Positions 42,457 through 51,186 of a stretch of DNA of 64,000 bases are shown here, piece after piece. The notes beneath the pieces are model-generated. The model searched no databases. It was not told the DNA's origin and saw only the letters and a list, made by a program, of their open reading frames with translations. The DNA lies in the NCBI GenBank assembly GCA_964451255.1, contig CAYVHL010000002.1, positions 62,001 through 126,000 of the forward strand. Reading direction: 5' to 3'. The position numbers and the translations under genes are program-made. The stretch is from JAHBTB01 sp964451255. Its GTDB lineage: Bacteria > Armatimonadota > Fimbriimonadia > Fimbriimonadales > Fimbriimonadaceae. Within the stretch, counting starts at the first letter, position 1, and each line of letters opens with the position of its first letter.

Positions 42457-43661
42457 GCCTGGCCGCAGCGTCACTGCTCTTGGCCATCGCCGGAGGCCAA
42501 GCCCAACCGCGCGTGGTCGAAGTCCCCGACGCCAAGGCCGGGGCCGTCGTGGTCCAGGTCTGGGCTAAAGCCGACCTAACGGGACCGCGGGACAGGGCCG
42601 CTTGGCAGGTGCTTGGTAAGACTCTGTTGCGAGGCACGTCCACATTCAACGACCTCGACTTGGTCAAGTACGGGTCCCAGGCAGGCCAGAGACCGTCGGT
42701 GACGACGACCGCCGACCTCATCAAGATCGAAGTCTGGATGCCGCCCGACGGCCTGCGGCTCGCCGTGAACATGGCCGGTTCGCTTGCCGTGGAGGCCAAC
42801 CTCCGTGACGACGACTTGGACGAGGCCAAGGCAGCCCTCGCCTACCCCCAAGACCACTGGTCTTTGGCTATGGACCCTTGGCTGATGGACGCGAGCCGGC
42901 TCCACAACGATGACGTCCGTGCCCTGTACAATCGGTCGTTCCAGCCGTCCAAGCTGGTCGTGGTCGTGGGCGGGGCGATCGAAGAAGGGCAGGGTGCGAA
43001 GGAGGTCGTCGACCGATTCGGCATCTTGTCGATGCCCCCCGGCGCGAAGCCCCGTGTCGATGTGAGCGACAAGATCCTCAAGGCGACCGGCGGGGCCTAC
43101 GGTGTCCACGCCCTCTTCGGCAAGCCCGTCACCCCGGCCACGCCCGGAGCGCCTGCGGAGATGCTCGCCCTGGTGGCGGCCGGAGTCGGCAAGGACTGCA
43201 CCCTGTACCAGGTGCTCCGTGAGCAGAAGGGGCTCTGTTACGAGGTCGGCGGTGTCCTCTGGCCGACCGCCAGCGGCTGGTCTCCGCGCTTGGTGGCGTT
43301 CCGATCATCTACCGCCGCGCCGAAAGGCTTGGCAATGACTGCGGAGGTGGCTTCGGCCCTGCTCGACGACAGCGCCAAATGGGACGAGCACACTTTGGCC
43401 AGGGCCAAGACGATCGCCCGGCTCGCTCTCTACGGCCAGTATTCGCCGTCGCCTTTTGCCCTCATGCCCGGCCGGGAGATGGGCTCGTCGCTCATTGACC
43501 GGTGCGAATGGGAAGGTTACTGGCGGCTAGTGGCCGGTACCGCGTTCCCGCGTGAGGCGGTGGTGCAGTTCTTCGACCACGTCGACTTGGACCAACTCAA
43601 GGCGGCGGCTCAGAAGTTGGCCCGCGAAAGCGAGCTGGTGACGGTGGCCGCCGGTTACTAG
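42453..43661 (+). CDS. M16-family peptidase, non-catalytic-type subunit
   Basis: A 402-residue M16-like protein with a signal peptide (SLAAASLLLAIAGGQA). No HxxEH motif is present, so it lacks the zinc site. The C-terminal M16 domain is the better conserved part, with the substrate-contact block LREQKGLCYEVGGVL matching the R-x(5)-YS/YxV segment of inactive partners. The GTG start overlaps the TGA of the catalytic-type gene. The open frame extends further upstream inside the first gene without similarity. It most likely forms a heterodimer with the neighbour. Confidence 0.87.
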   Translation: MSLAAASLLLAIAGGQAQPRVVEVPDAKAGAVVVQVWAKADLTGPRDRAAWQVLGKTLLRGTSTFNDLDLVKYGSQAGQRPSVTTTADLIKIEVWMPPDGLRLAVNMAGSLAVEANLRDDDLDEAKAALAYPQDHWSLAMDPWLMDASRLHNDDVRALYNRSFQPSKLVVVVGGAIEEGQGAKEVVDRFGILSMPPGAKPRVDVSDKILKATGGAYGVHALFGKPVTPATPGAPAEMLALVAAGVGKDCTLYQVLREQKGLCYEVGGVLWPTASGWSPRLVAFRSSTAAPKGLAMTAEVASALLDDSAKWDEHTLARAKTIARLALYGQYSPSPFALMPGREMGSSLIDRCEWEGYWRLVAGTAFPREAVVQFFDHVDLDQLKAAAQKLARESELVTVAAGY

Positions 43662-43700
43662 GCCGGTCGCAGTTTTGGCGCGTGCGCCCAGTCGCGCTGG

Positions 43701-43706
43701 TATAAA
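43701..43706 (+). promoter_or_regulatory. -10-like TATAAA before mqnE
   Basis: TATAAAAT lies about 50 bases before mqnE, so transcription would start close to the inverted repeat at 43717. No good -35 hexamer is seen at standard spacing. Confidence 0.45.
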
Positions 43707-43716
43707 ATGAGTAGGG

Positions 43717-43740
43717 AACTTTCAATCAAGATTGAAAGTT
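43717..43740 (+). promoter_or_regulatory. Perfect inverted repeat in the mqnE leader, candidate operator
   Basis: AACTTTCAATC, a two-base AA centre and GATTGAAAGTT form a perfect 11-base inverted repeat. It lies just downstream of TATAAA and 15 bases before the mqnE ATG. It could be a repressor operator or an RNA hairpin that controls translation. It has no U-run and is AT-rich, so it is not a normal terminator. Confidence 0.6.
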
Positions 43741-43755
43741 CAGGACAGTTGAAAG

Positions 43756-44916
43756 ATGGGAATCGACCCAAGGCGCGTCGTCGGTGAAGACCTCTATCCG
43801 ATCTACCAGAAGGTGGAGGCAGGGGAGCGGCTCAGCCCGGAGGACGGTTGTGCGCTCTTCGCCAGTCCCAACCTGACTGGTGTCGGATACTTGGCCAACT
43901 TGGTGCGTGAACGCCGCCACGGCAAGAAAACCTACTTCGTCCGCAACCAGCACATCAACTACACGAACATCTGCAACAAGTTCTGCAAGTTCTGCTCGTT
44001 CTATGCCAAGAAAGGAGGCCCCGACCCTTATGAGATGTCGATCGAGGAGGTCCGCCGCCGGGCGCAATGGCACAAGGAGGTCGACCTCACCGAGATCCAC
44101 ATGGTGGGCGGCATCAACCCTCGCTTGCCTTACAGCTACTACATGGACATGGTTCGGGTCGTCAAGGAGACCCTTCCCGGTGTCCACGTCAAAGCCTTCA
44201 CCGCCATCGAGATCGAACAGATCGCCCGGAAGGGGAAGGTGTCGATCGACCAGGCCCTGCGCGACTTGATCGAGGCCGGGCTCGATTCACTGCCCGGTGG
44301 CGGGATCGAGGTCCTCAGCGACCGTGTCCACCGCGAGTTGTTTGGTCGGAAACTCGGCGGCGAGGAGTGGAAAGCGGTCGCGAGGTCGGCGGCCAAGCTC
44401 GGCCTGACCCAATACGCGACGATGCTTTACGGCCACATCGAGACCGACGAGGAGCGGGTGATGCACCTTGTCCAGCTCCGCGACCTGCAGGACGAGACCG
44501 GCCACTTCGTCTGCTTCACACCGCTTTGTTTCCACCCAGAGAACACCGAGCTTGAAGACGTCAAGATGCCGACGGCGTATGTTGACCTGCGCAACATCGC
44601 CGTGGCCAGGCTGATGCTCGACAATTTCGACCACATCAAGAGCTTCTGGATCATGAACACGCCCGAGGTGACCCAGGCGGCGCTCTGGTATGGCGCCGAC
44701 GACACCGACGGCTTGGTCCACGAGTACGAGATCACCTACAACGAAGGCGACTTCGGCAACAAAAAGCAGGCGCTGACCTTCTCCAACATGTGTTACATGA
44801 TCGAAGAGGCCGGTCGCGAACCCGTCGAACGGGACTCTCTCTATCACGCGATCGAACGCGAAGAAGGCGTGAAGTCAGAGAAGCCCCGCCATCTGACGCC
44901 TCTAAGCGTCGTGTGA
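43756..44916 (+). CDS. mqnE: Aminodeoxyfutalosine synthase (MqnE)
   Basis: A 386-residue radical SAM enzyme that joins 3-[(1-carboxyvinyl)oxy]benzoate to SAM to make aminodeoxyfutalosine in the futalosine route to menaquinone. The 4Fe-4S ligands are C73-x3-C77-x2-C80 (CNKFCKFC). Other family blocks are EIHMVGGINPRLPYSYY, DSLPGGGIEVLSDRVH, ATMLYGHIET, TPLCFHPENTEL and GADDTDG. A GAAAG sequence lies a few bases before the ATG. No other mqn genes are nearby. It supports menaquinone as the respiratory quinone, in line with the nuo genes. Confidence 0.95.
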   Translation: MGIDPRRVVGEDLYPIYQKVEAGERLSPEDGCALFASPNLTGVGYLANLVRERRHGKKTYFVRNQHINYTNICNKFCKFCSFYAKKGGPDPYEMSIEEVRRRAQWHKEVDLTEIHMVGGINPRLPYSYYMDMVRVVKETLPGVHVKAFTAIEIEQIARKGKVSIDQALRDLIEAGLDSLPGGGIEVLSDRVHRELFGRKLGGEEWKAVARSAAKLGLTQYATMLYGHIETDEERVMHLVQLRDLQDETGHFVCFTPLCFHPENTELEDVKMPTAYVDLRNIAVARLMLDNFDHIKSFWIMNTPEVTQAALWYGADDTDGLVHEYEITYNEGDFGNKKQALTFSNMCYMIEEAGREPVERDSLYHAIEREEGVKSEKPRHLTPLSVV

Positions 44917-44929
44917 AGGAGTTCATGGC

Positions 44930-45490
44930 CTAAGCGCGTTGGCGGGCGGCATAGCTCGCGAGCTCGCCGACCAGCCTGCGCAACCGTCCGACTGCCTTTT
45001 CTTGCCGTAACACCGGCCCGGGCTCAAATTCCGCCTCCTGTATCTCGATCTGGGTCGGCGCGACCCAGCACCGAAGCTCCCTGGCGCAGTCCCGCATCGC
45101 GGCAAAGGTCGTCGAGTCGTTGATGGAGACGAACCCCACTGCCCGGCCATGGAGGTATGGCGGCAAGTCAGCGGAAAGGAACTCAGCAAAGTCGAGCATG
45201 TTCTTGAAGGCGCCGGTGATCGTCCCGTGATAGGTGGGGTTCACCCAGAGCATCACCTCCGACCAGCGGAACAGTTCAAGCAGGCGCTCGATCTGTTGCG
45301 CCGCCTCTCCGAAATGTCCGATCCCCACTTCCGGTTCATACAGGGGCAGACGGAGCCCTTTGGGGTCGAGGATCTGCACATCCAACCCGGACTCTCGCCC
45401 CAGTTCTTCGACCAATCGACATACCGCCATACAACACGAGGCGTCGCGCATGCTTCCCGAAACACAGAGGAGCTTGGTCGTGTCTCGCAT
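44930..45490 (-). CDS. NADPH-dependent FMN reductase-like flavoprotein
   Basis: A 186-residue flavodoxin-fold protein. The N-terminal phosphate-binding loop is CVSGSMRDAS, followed by the LDPKGLRLPLY region and the NPTYHGTITGAFKNMLDF block that contacts the flavin ring in NAD(P)H:FMN and quinone reductases. It is convergent with mqnE (13-base gap). Electron acceptor unknown: FMN, quinone and azo-compound reductases share this pattern. Confidence 0.9.
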   Translation of the reverse strand: MRDTTKLLCVSGSMRDASCCMAVCRLVEELGRESGLDVQILDPKGLRLPLYEPEVGIGHFGEAAQQIERLLELFRWSEVMLWVNPTYHGTITGAFKNMLDFAEFLSADLPPYLHGRAVGFVSINDSTTFAAMRDCARELRCWVAPTQIEIQEAEFEPGPVLRQEKAVGRLRRLVGELASYAARQRA

Positions 45491-45539
45491 GGGTCGGTCA
45501 GTTTTCTACCAGAGAGTGATGTATTCTGTCACCCGTCCC

Positions 45540-47894
45540 ATGAGCGTCCGCCCACTCTGTTTCATTTCCGCCCTGATCCTTGTCGGCGTCGCATCGGCCC
45601 AGCTTCCCAAGCAAGCCCACGACGACCATGAGTACGACCTGCTCGACGTCGATTGGCATGTCGCGGTCGACTTTGAACCGGGGACGATCACCGGCGACGT
45701 GACCCAGACGCTCAAGACGACCAGGGACAACGCCCTGCTCGTCTTCGACTGCCCCAAGCTCACGGTCGACCAGGTCGTCGTCAACGGTCGGGACAGCAAT
45801 TTTGAGGATAACGGGACGGTCATGGCCGTCCGCACCGAGGCGCGCAAGGGGACGACCCTCAAGGTCCGGATCAAGTATCACGGCGCGCCCGAGGCGGGTG
45901 TCTACTTCGTCAAGGCCAAGTACGCCTATCCCGCCCACACGCCTGTGGTCTACACCCAGGGTGAGATGGTCGACAACCGTTATTGGCTGCCCATCTACGA
46001 CTGGCCTGACGACAAGGCGACCAGTAGCGGCAGCATCACCGTCCCCAAGGGATGGAAGGCCCTCAGCAACGGAAGGCTCCTTGGCGTCAGCCACTCAAAG
46101 GGCACCGACACGTGGCACTGGAAAATCGGCCACCAACACTCGACCTATCTGATCGCGTTCACGGCCGGACTCTACGACATCGTCCCCGACGGAACCACCG
46201 CCCAGGGTAAGCCCGTGAGCATCTGGGTGCCTCAGGGTCTGGGCTCCTGGGGTAAGGCGGCCTTCGGCGGAACGGACAAGGTGATCGACTTCTACGGCAA
46301 GATCACCGGATATCCCTATCCCTGGGAAAAGTACGCCCAGTCGGCGGTGCCCGACTTCATGTTCGGCGGCATGGAAAACGTGACGTGCACGACACAGACC
46401 ATCGACGCCCTTTTTCCGCCCCAAGACGCCGGCTACCGCGACGGCACCGGCTTGGTCGCTCACGAACTCGCCCACCAGTGGTTCGGCGACACGGTCACAT
46501 GCACCGACTGGCCCCACGCTTGGATTAACGAGGGCTGGGCCAGTTTTCTCCCAGCCTTTTGGCAACGTGAGAAGAACGGTCGGGACACGTTCGATCTCGA
46601 CCGGGCTGGGACGATGGACGGTGCCATCGCCACAGCTTATTTCCAGCGCGACCGCACGATGATCTGGAACAAGTACAAGGATCCGTTCGACCTCTTTGAC
46701 GGCTTCGCATACGGCGGCGGCGCCGCCCGCATGTTCATGTTGATGCACATGGTCGGTGAAGACAAGTTCTGGCCTGCAGTCCGCGACTACCTGCGGGCAA
46801 GGCAGTTTGAAAACGTCACTACCGAGCAGTTCTTTGCGTCTATGTCCAAGTCCACGGGCAAGGACCTTGACGCGTTCCGGCGACAGTGGTTCTACACCAA
46901 GGGGTGTCCTGACCTGACGGTGGTCCGGAGCGACGGCAAGACATTCATCAAGCAAGGGGCCTACAAATTGGAATACCCGGTGCCCCTCGAGTATTGGCTT
47001 GTCGATCAGGACGGCAGGGTTGAAAAGCGGACGACCACCCTTAGCGAGGAACCCCGGTTCGAGATCCAAGGCGCGGCGGGAAGGGCAGTCCTCCTCGACC
47101 CTGGCTGTTGGCTCATGGCCCGGACGAGCTACCAGGCAGATTATTCAGACAAGGAATGGGAGGCCCTCTATCGTGCGGCGACCGACGCCGGTTGCCGGTC
47201 GCGGCTCATGCAACACATCCGCGAACTACCTGTGGCTGATCAGATCCAACTCGCCAACGCGGAGAAGGTTCCTTCTTTGGTCGCGCGATTTGTCGGGTCC
47301 ATCCGCGACAAGGACTTCGTGATGGCGAAGCTGAACAGCCCGGACAAAGAGGTGGTCGCCGCCGCCATATCGGCCATGGGACGCCTTCCCAAGGACGAGG
47401 AGGTCACGAAGAAGCTCGAAGAGATCTGGCGTTCGCCTAGTTACCCCGAGTTCCTTAGAGAACGGGCATTGTCCGCCCTCTTCCAAGTGGAACCGTCCAA
47501 CGAGCTTGCCGACGAGGCTTGGACCATGTCAGGGCAGACCGCCGAGTTCAAGACGAAGGCTCTCGAGTACTGGACTGAAAAAATGCCGGACAAGGCGAGG
47601 AGGATCTGCCTTATGGCCGCGAGGGAAGATTCGACGCCTCAACCAGTGCGAATGGCGGCGCTCCGTGACCTGGGCATGCTGAAGGACGCCCCGGGCCAAC
47701 ACGTCGTCTACGACACCCTGGTGGCCTACCTGAAAGAACGGAGCAACTCGCCGCTGCGCACAGCGATCGGCGCTCTGGCCAACTACGGCGATCCGGCCGC
47801 GATCCCCTTGATCGAGGCGCACAAGGACCACAGCCTGTTCTTTGTCCGTCAGGATGTGGAGCGAGCGCTCAGGAAGCTCCGCAAACAGGAGTAG
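45540..47894 (+). CDS. M1-family metallopeptidase (aminopeptidase N-like) with HEAT-type C-terminus
   Basis: A 784-residue exported peptidase with a signal peptide (MSVRPLCFISALILVGVASA). The exopeptidase motif GGMEN is followed by the zinc site H308-E309-x2-H312 (HELAHQWFG) and the third ligand E331 in NEGWASF. The C-terminal 250 residues are helical repeats. Start 45540 gives the cleanest signal peptide; an ATG at 45519 is an alternative. TATTCT lies 12 bases upstream. A perfect 16-base inverted repeat follows the stop codon. Confidence 0.93.
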   Translation: MSVRPLCFISALILVGVASAQLPKQAHDDHEYDLLDVDWHVAVDFEPGTITGDVTQTLKTTRDNALLVFDCPKLTVDQVVVNGRDSNFEDNGTVMAVRTEARKGTTLKVRIKYHGAPEAGVYFVKAKYAYPAHTPVVYTQGEMVDNRYWLPIYDWPDDKATSSGSITVPKGWKALSNGRLLGVSHSKGTDTWHWKIGHQHSTYLIAFTAGLYDIVPDGTTAQGKPVSIWVPQGLGSWGKAAFGGTDKVIDFYGKITGYPYPWEKYAQSAVPDFMFGGMENVTCTTQTIDALFPPQDAGYRDGTGLVAHELAHQWFGDTVTCTDWPHAWINEGWASFLPAFWQREKNGRDTFDLDRAGTMDGAIATAYFQRDRTMIWNKYKDPFDLFDGFAYGGGAARMFMLMHMVGEDKFWPAVRDYLRARQFENVTTEQFFASMSKSTGKDLDAFRRQWFYTKGCPDLTVVRSDGKTFIKQGAYKLEYPVPLEYWLVDQDGRVEKRTTTLSEEPRFEIQGAAGRAVLLDPGCWLMARTSYQADYSDKEWEALYRAATDAGCRSRLMQHIRELPVADQIQLANAEKVPSLVARFVGSIRDKDFVMAKLNSPDKEVVAAAISAMGRLPKDEEVTKKLEEIWRSPSYPEFLRERALSALFQVEPSNELADEAWTMSGQTAEFKTKALEYWTEKMPDKARRICLMAAREDSTPQPVRMAALRDLGMLKDAPGQHVVYDTLVAYLKERSNSPLRTAIGALANYGDPAAIPLIEAHKDHSLFFVRQDVERALRKLRKQE

Positions 47895-47928
47895 GATTCC
47901 GGTCACTCGATCTCGAGTGACCGGAATC
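47895..47928. terminator. Bidirectional terminator-like perfect inverted repeat
   Basis: GATTCCGGTCACTCGA and its exact complement are separated by two bases (TC). The repeat starts at the M1 stop codon and overlaps the last eight codons of the convergent gene at 47903, so one DNA hairpin could end transcription from both sides. There is no long T tract on either side. Confidence 0.65.
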
Positions 47929-48349
47929 GCTTCTCTGCCAACGTCATTTCGGACGTGAGCACGGTGTACGCCCATTGCACCCGCGACCGGAGGGCGAGGG
48001 CAGACTTGGCCTCCTCGCTGCCTTCGGTGAAGTTGGCGGGATGGGATCGCTTGTTCAGGCGTTCGAACGCTTTTCGGATCGTTTCGAAGTCGTCGTCCGG
48101 CGTGACGCCAAGGATTTGCCTGGCCTGAGACTTCAGATCGGTCTCGGTCGGCGTCCGCGTCGCACCTTGTGCTTCGGTCGTCGGACTGGTGGCAGAGGCC
48201 GTCGTCATGTCCTCTGCGACCTGCGTCGGCCCTGGGGTGTTGGCGTAAAGCTCCTTCCAAGCTTCGTCCCACTCCATGCCCTTGATGCGGTCCCATTCGT
48301 GGTTGACGTAGCCACGCAGGAGGTCATAGGCACGCTTGATCTCACTCAC
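47903..48349 (-). CDS. DnaJ-like domain protein with altered HPD motif
   Basis: A 148-residue protein. The C-terminal half (from about residue 76) looks like a J-domain: ARQILGVTPDDDFETIRKAFERLNKRSHPANF followed by a helix with SRVQWAYTVLTSE, but split here for length. The HPD tripeptide needed to stimulate DnaK is HPA, so it probably cannot activate an Hsp70 in the usual way. The N-terminal part has a W-D-E-A-W-K-E-L-Y segment and a Thr/Ala/Pro-rich linker. It overlaps the upstream membrane protein gene by eight bases. Confidence 0.65.
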   Translation of the reverse strand: MSEIKRAYDLLRGYVNHEWDRIKGMEWDEAWKELYANTPGPTQVAEDMTTASATSPTTEAQGATRTPTETDLKSQARQILGVTPDDDFETIRKAFERLNKRSHPANFTEGSEEAKSALALRSRVQWAYTVLTSEMTLAEKRFRSLEIE

Positions 48350-48998
48350 GGCCCACCCCGCTGATCAAAGACGAGTCGACCTCGTCGAGGGTCGTGCTCA
48401 GGCTTCGTAGCCTAGAGAGGGTCTCGCGCAGGTCGTCTCCCTTCTCCGTGGAGCCAAGGGCGGTCATCAGCATCATCCGGCTATGGATCTCACTGAGAGC
48501 CGCCTCGGCCTCGTCGACCTGCTGGTCGAGGTCCCCGAACTTGCCCTCCGCCTGCTCAAGTTGTCCTCTCGCCTTTTGGTAGTTGGAAATCGTTTGGGCG
48601 ATGGATTCCTTCTCCGAGACCGATCCAGCGTTTTCCATCTTCATTTCCAGTCGGGCGAGGTCTTCGTCCGTCATGCCGCCCTTGGTATAGACGCGGCGCA
48701 CGTTCTCCCTTTGACTGGCGAACTCGACGACCTTCGCGATCACGTCGCGGGAGATGTCTAGCGCTTCCTGGCCGATGACCTGGATTTCGGGCAGGTTCTT
48801 ATGTGCGCGTACCGTCCGCTCGATCTCCTCCCGAAGCTCCCTCAGCCGGTAGGTCTGGTGCCGTACCTCGGCCGACATCTCGCTGGGATGGGGAAATCCT
48901 GTCCGCCACCTTGCCCGGTTGACAGACATCTTGAGCGCGAAACCGTAGGCGGCTACGATGAGGATGAAGGCGACGAAGAGTCCGGCGAATATCTGCAT
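48342..48998 (-). CDS. Membrane-anchored coiled-coil protein
   Basis: A 218-residue protein with one N-terminal transmembrane segment (residues 3-22) and a long, charged helical region (residues 45-205) with heptad-like spacing, such as KARGQLEQAEGKFGDLDQ and QVDEAEAALSEIHSRM. It resembles LemA- or phage-shock-type helical proteins in layout only. It overlaps the J-like gene by eight bases, and the two may function together. Not assigned to a family. Confidence 0.62.
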   Translation of the reverse strand: MQIFAGLFVAFILIVAAYGFALKMSVNRARWRTGFPHPSEMSAEVRHQTYRLRELREEIERTVRAHKNLPEIQVIGQEALDISRDVIAKVVEFASQRENVRRVYTKGGMTDEDLARLEMKMENAGSVSEKESIAQTISNYQKARGQLEQAEGKFGDLDQQVDEAEAALSEIHSRMMLMTALGSTEKGDDLRETLSRLRSLSTTLDEVDSSLISGVGRE

Positions 48999-49010
48999 AT
49001 GGGCACAGGC

Positions 49011-49919
49011 TCAGAGCTTGATGTGGGAGACGAGCCCGAAGTCCTTTACCTTTGTACCTTCGAACCGGATGAACGGCTGCCATGTTAGGGCCCTATCGAC
49101 CGGGATGTCGCCTGTCAGCCGGTAGAGGTCCCGCTGGTTGGTCCAGTCGCGGGCCCACTCTCCCGTGAGCCGAATGTTTGTGGGCAAGATCGGCGCTGTG
49201 ACACGCAAGACGCTCAGGTCAAGGTCTTGGTCGTCGCTTGTTTCGCCTTTGCGCAGGAGGACGTACTCCCCGACGACGCTCACCCCGCGCCAAAAGAGGG
49301 TCGTGTCTGCCCCCAGAGCCAACTGGTAGCCATGGTCCCGTCCCAATGCCTCCTTGGGCAACTGGAAGGTGGTCAGGTCGGTGGCTTGATTGCCCCAATA
49401 ATCGCCATAGGCGAAGCTCAGACCGAACACTCCGCCGATCCGTCCGACGACGCCCCGCGACCGGCCCTTGCCTCCATCGGCCAGGGCGATCTTGATCGGC
49501 GCGTCCTCAAAGAGTAAGGTCGTGTCCAACCTGGCCGCTAGGGAGCTTGGCCGCAGGATCGTTCCTGCGCCGAAAGGCAGGTACTGCTTGCCCAAACGCC
49601 AGTAGCCCCGGTTTTCTACGTAGTACTCGTCCAATGCCTCGACGTCGGCGTCAGTGTCGATCCGCTTGATGCGTTGGGTGACGGTCACCCGGTTGCCTGT
49701 CTCCAGGATCAACCGGAACCCCACCACGCTCGGCCTGCCGTCGATGTCATACCACCGGAACACGAGGCGACGGTCGTTCTCCTTGGCCAGGGTCGGACGC
49801 AGGTCCGCGAAGACCGCGACGTCGGGAGTCTGGGCGACAGCCGTGGCCCAAGGTGCCGCTAGAACAATGACTCCTCCGAGTCGGGCGAGTCCTCGAAACC
49901 TGCCGGGCGGCTTAGTCAT
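49011..49919 (-). CDS. Putative outer-membrane beta-barrel protein
   Basis: A 302-residue protein with a signal peptide (GGVIVLAAPWATAVAQ). It has alternating hydrophobic/polar strands and aromatic residues, and ends in a short VKDFGLVSHIKL strand. Strands such as FRLILETGNRVTVTQRIK, FGLSFAYGDYWGN and WQPFIRFEGTKV fit a small porin-like barrel of about 12-14 strands. No named family was recognised. The C-terminal residue is Leu, not the Phe or Trp usual in proteobacterial barrels. It overlaps hisS by eight bases. Confidence 0.62.
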   Translation of the reverse strand: MTKPPGRFRGLARLGGVIVLAAPWATAVAQTPDVAVFADLRPTLAKENDRRLVFRWYDIDGRPSVVGFRLILETGNRVTVTQRIKRIDTDADVEALDEYYVENRGYWRLGKQYLPFGAGTILRPSSLAARLDTTLLFEDAPIKIALADGGKGRSRGVVGRIGGVFGLSFAYGDYWGNQATDLTTFQLPKEALGRDHGYQLALGADTTLFWRGVSVVGEYVLLRKGETSDDQDLDLSVLRVTAPILPTNIRLTGEWARDWTNQRDLYRLTGDIPVDRALTWQPFIRFEGTKVKDFGLVSHIKL

Positions 49920-51186
49920 TGGCGATCCTCAAGAAAACGTCCCTTGGGAGAGTCTTTTGCTCTCCGGTCACGAGGTCTTTGATCGAGACGGTGCCCGCGG
50001 AAAGCTCCTCGTCACCAAGGACGGCGGCCATCGTCGCGCCGTTGCGATCCGCTTGCTTGAACTGGGCCTTGACCGACCTGCCGTCGAGGTCGAGGGTGCA
50101 GCCGACGTCCATGGCGCGCAGTTCGTGGGCGAGGCTGACGGCCGGCTCACGGGCCGACTCGGTCGCGGCGACCACGTACCACCTGGTCGGAATCTTGTTC
50201 TCGGGCGCCTTCCCAGCGAGTTCGGCGACAAGAAGCGCGCGTTCCAGGCCGATGCCGACGCCAACGCTCGGGGTCGCGGGGCCTCCGATCTCTTGGATGA
50301 GGCCGTCATACCTTCCACCTCCGCACAGTGCGCCGAAGTCGGGGCTGACGACTTCGAAGACGGTGTCGGTGTAGTAGTCGAGCCCGCGCACGATGGAGTC
50401 GTCTACCTCAAACGCCGTTCCCTGTTCGGCCAGACGCATTTGCAACCCTTCGAAGCTGGCCTTGCTCTCCTCACCGAGAAAGCCCAAGATGCTGGGCAGC
50501 CCCTGCAGCGCGGCGCGTAGGTCTGGGTCCTTGGTGTCCAGCAGCCTCAGGGGGTTCTTGTGGGCCTTGGCCCGCTGTTCTTCGTCCTGTTTGGAGAGCC
50601 AACCGGCAACATGGTCAAGGACCGCCTGGCCGTACTTCTCCATCGTCTCGCCCCTACCGATCGAGTTGACCCGGACGACGACCCCTTCGAGCCCCAACTC
50701 TCGGAAGAACCGGACGGTGGCCCCGATAATCTCGGCGTCGGCCAGAGGCGACGGGCTGCCGATCAACTCGTAGCCCGCCTGGTGGAACTGTCGGTAACGG
50801 CCCTTGTTCGGACGGTTGTAGCGAAACACCGGGCCAAAGTACGAGAGCCTGGTGACGACACCTTGGCCGCCCATCGCGTGGTCGACATAGGCGCGCATTG
50901 CCGGGGCCGTGCCTTCAGGGCGCAAGGCGACGTGTCTGTCGCTCTTATCGAAGAAGTCGTACATCTCCTTGCTGACGATGTCGCTCGTCTCTCCGCTTGT
51001 GCGCAGGAAAAGTTCGATGTCCTCGAACATCGGTGTGCGAACTTCTTGGTAGCCATATAACTCGCATACCTTACGATAAGCGGCCTCAGCCGCCAGCCAG
51101 CGGTGGGTTTCGCAGACCGGCTCCTTGGCAAACGGTGCCGGGACAACGTCGAACGTGCCGCGCGGCACTTGGTACTTTCCAGCCAT
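49912..51186 (-). CDS. hisS: Histidyl-tRNA synthetase
   Basis: A 424-residue class II aminoacyl-tRNA synthetase. Class II motif 2 shows as VALRPEGTAPAMRAYV, and the histidine-specific blocks are GLDYYTDTVFEV and LCGGGRYDGL. The N-terminus (AGKYQVPRGTFDVVPA) and the anticodon-binding domain from about residue 330 (DVGCTLDLDGRSVKAQFKQA) are complete. The ATG at 51186 shares its A with the TGA of the upstream aldolase gene (TGATG), so translation is coupled. The longer frame to 51210 lies inside the aldolase gene and is not used. Confidence 0.97.
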   Translation of the reverse strand: MAGKYQVPRGTFDVVPAPFAKEPVCETHRWLAAEAAYRKVCELYGYQEVRTPMFEDIELFLRTSGETSDIVSKEMYDFFDKSDRHVALRPEGTAPAMRAYVDHAMGGQGVVTRLSYFGPVFRYNRPNKGRYRQFHQAGYELIGSPSPLADAEIIGATVRFFRELGLEGVVVRVNSIGRGETMEKYGQAVLDHVAGWLSKQDEEQRAKAHKNPLRLLDTKDPDLRAALQGLPSILGFLGEESKASFEGLQMRLAEQGTAFEVDDSIVRGLDYYTDTVFEVVSPDFGALCGGGRYDGLIQEIGGPATPSVGVGIGLERALLVAELAGKAPENKIPTRWYVVAATESAREPAVSLAHELRAMDVGCTLDLDGRSVKAQFKQADRNGATMAAVLGDEELSAGTVSIKDLVTGEQKTLPRDVFLRIAND

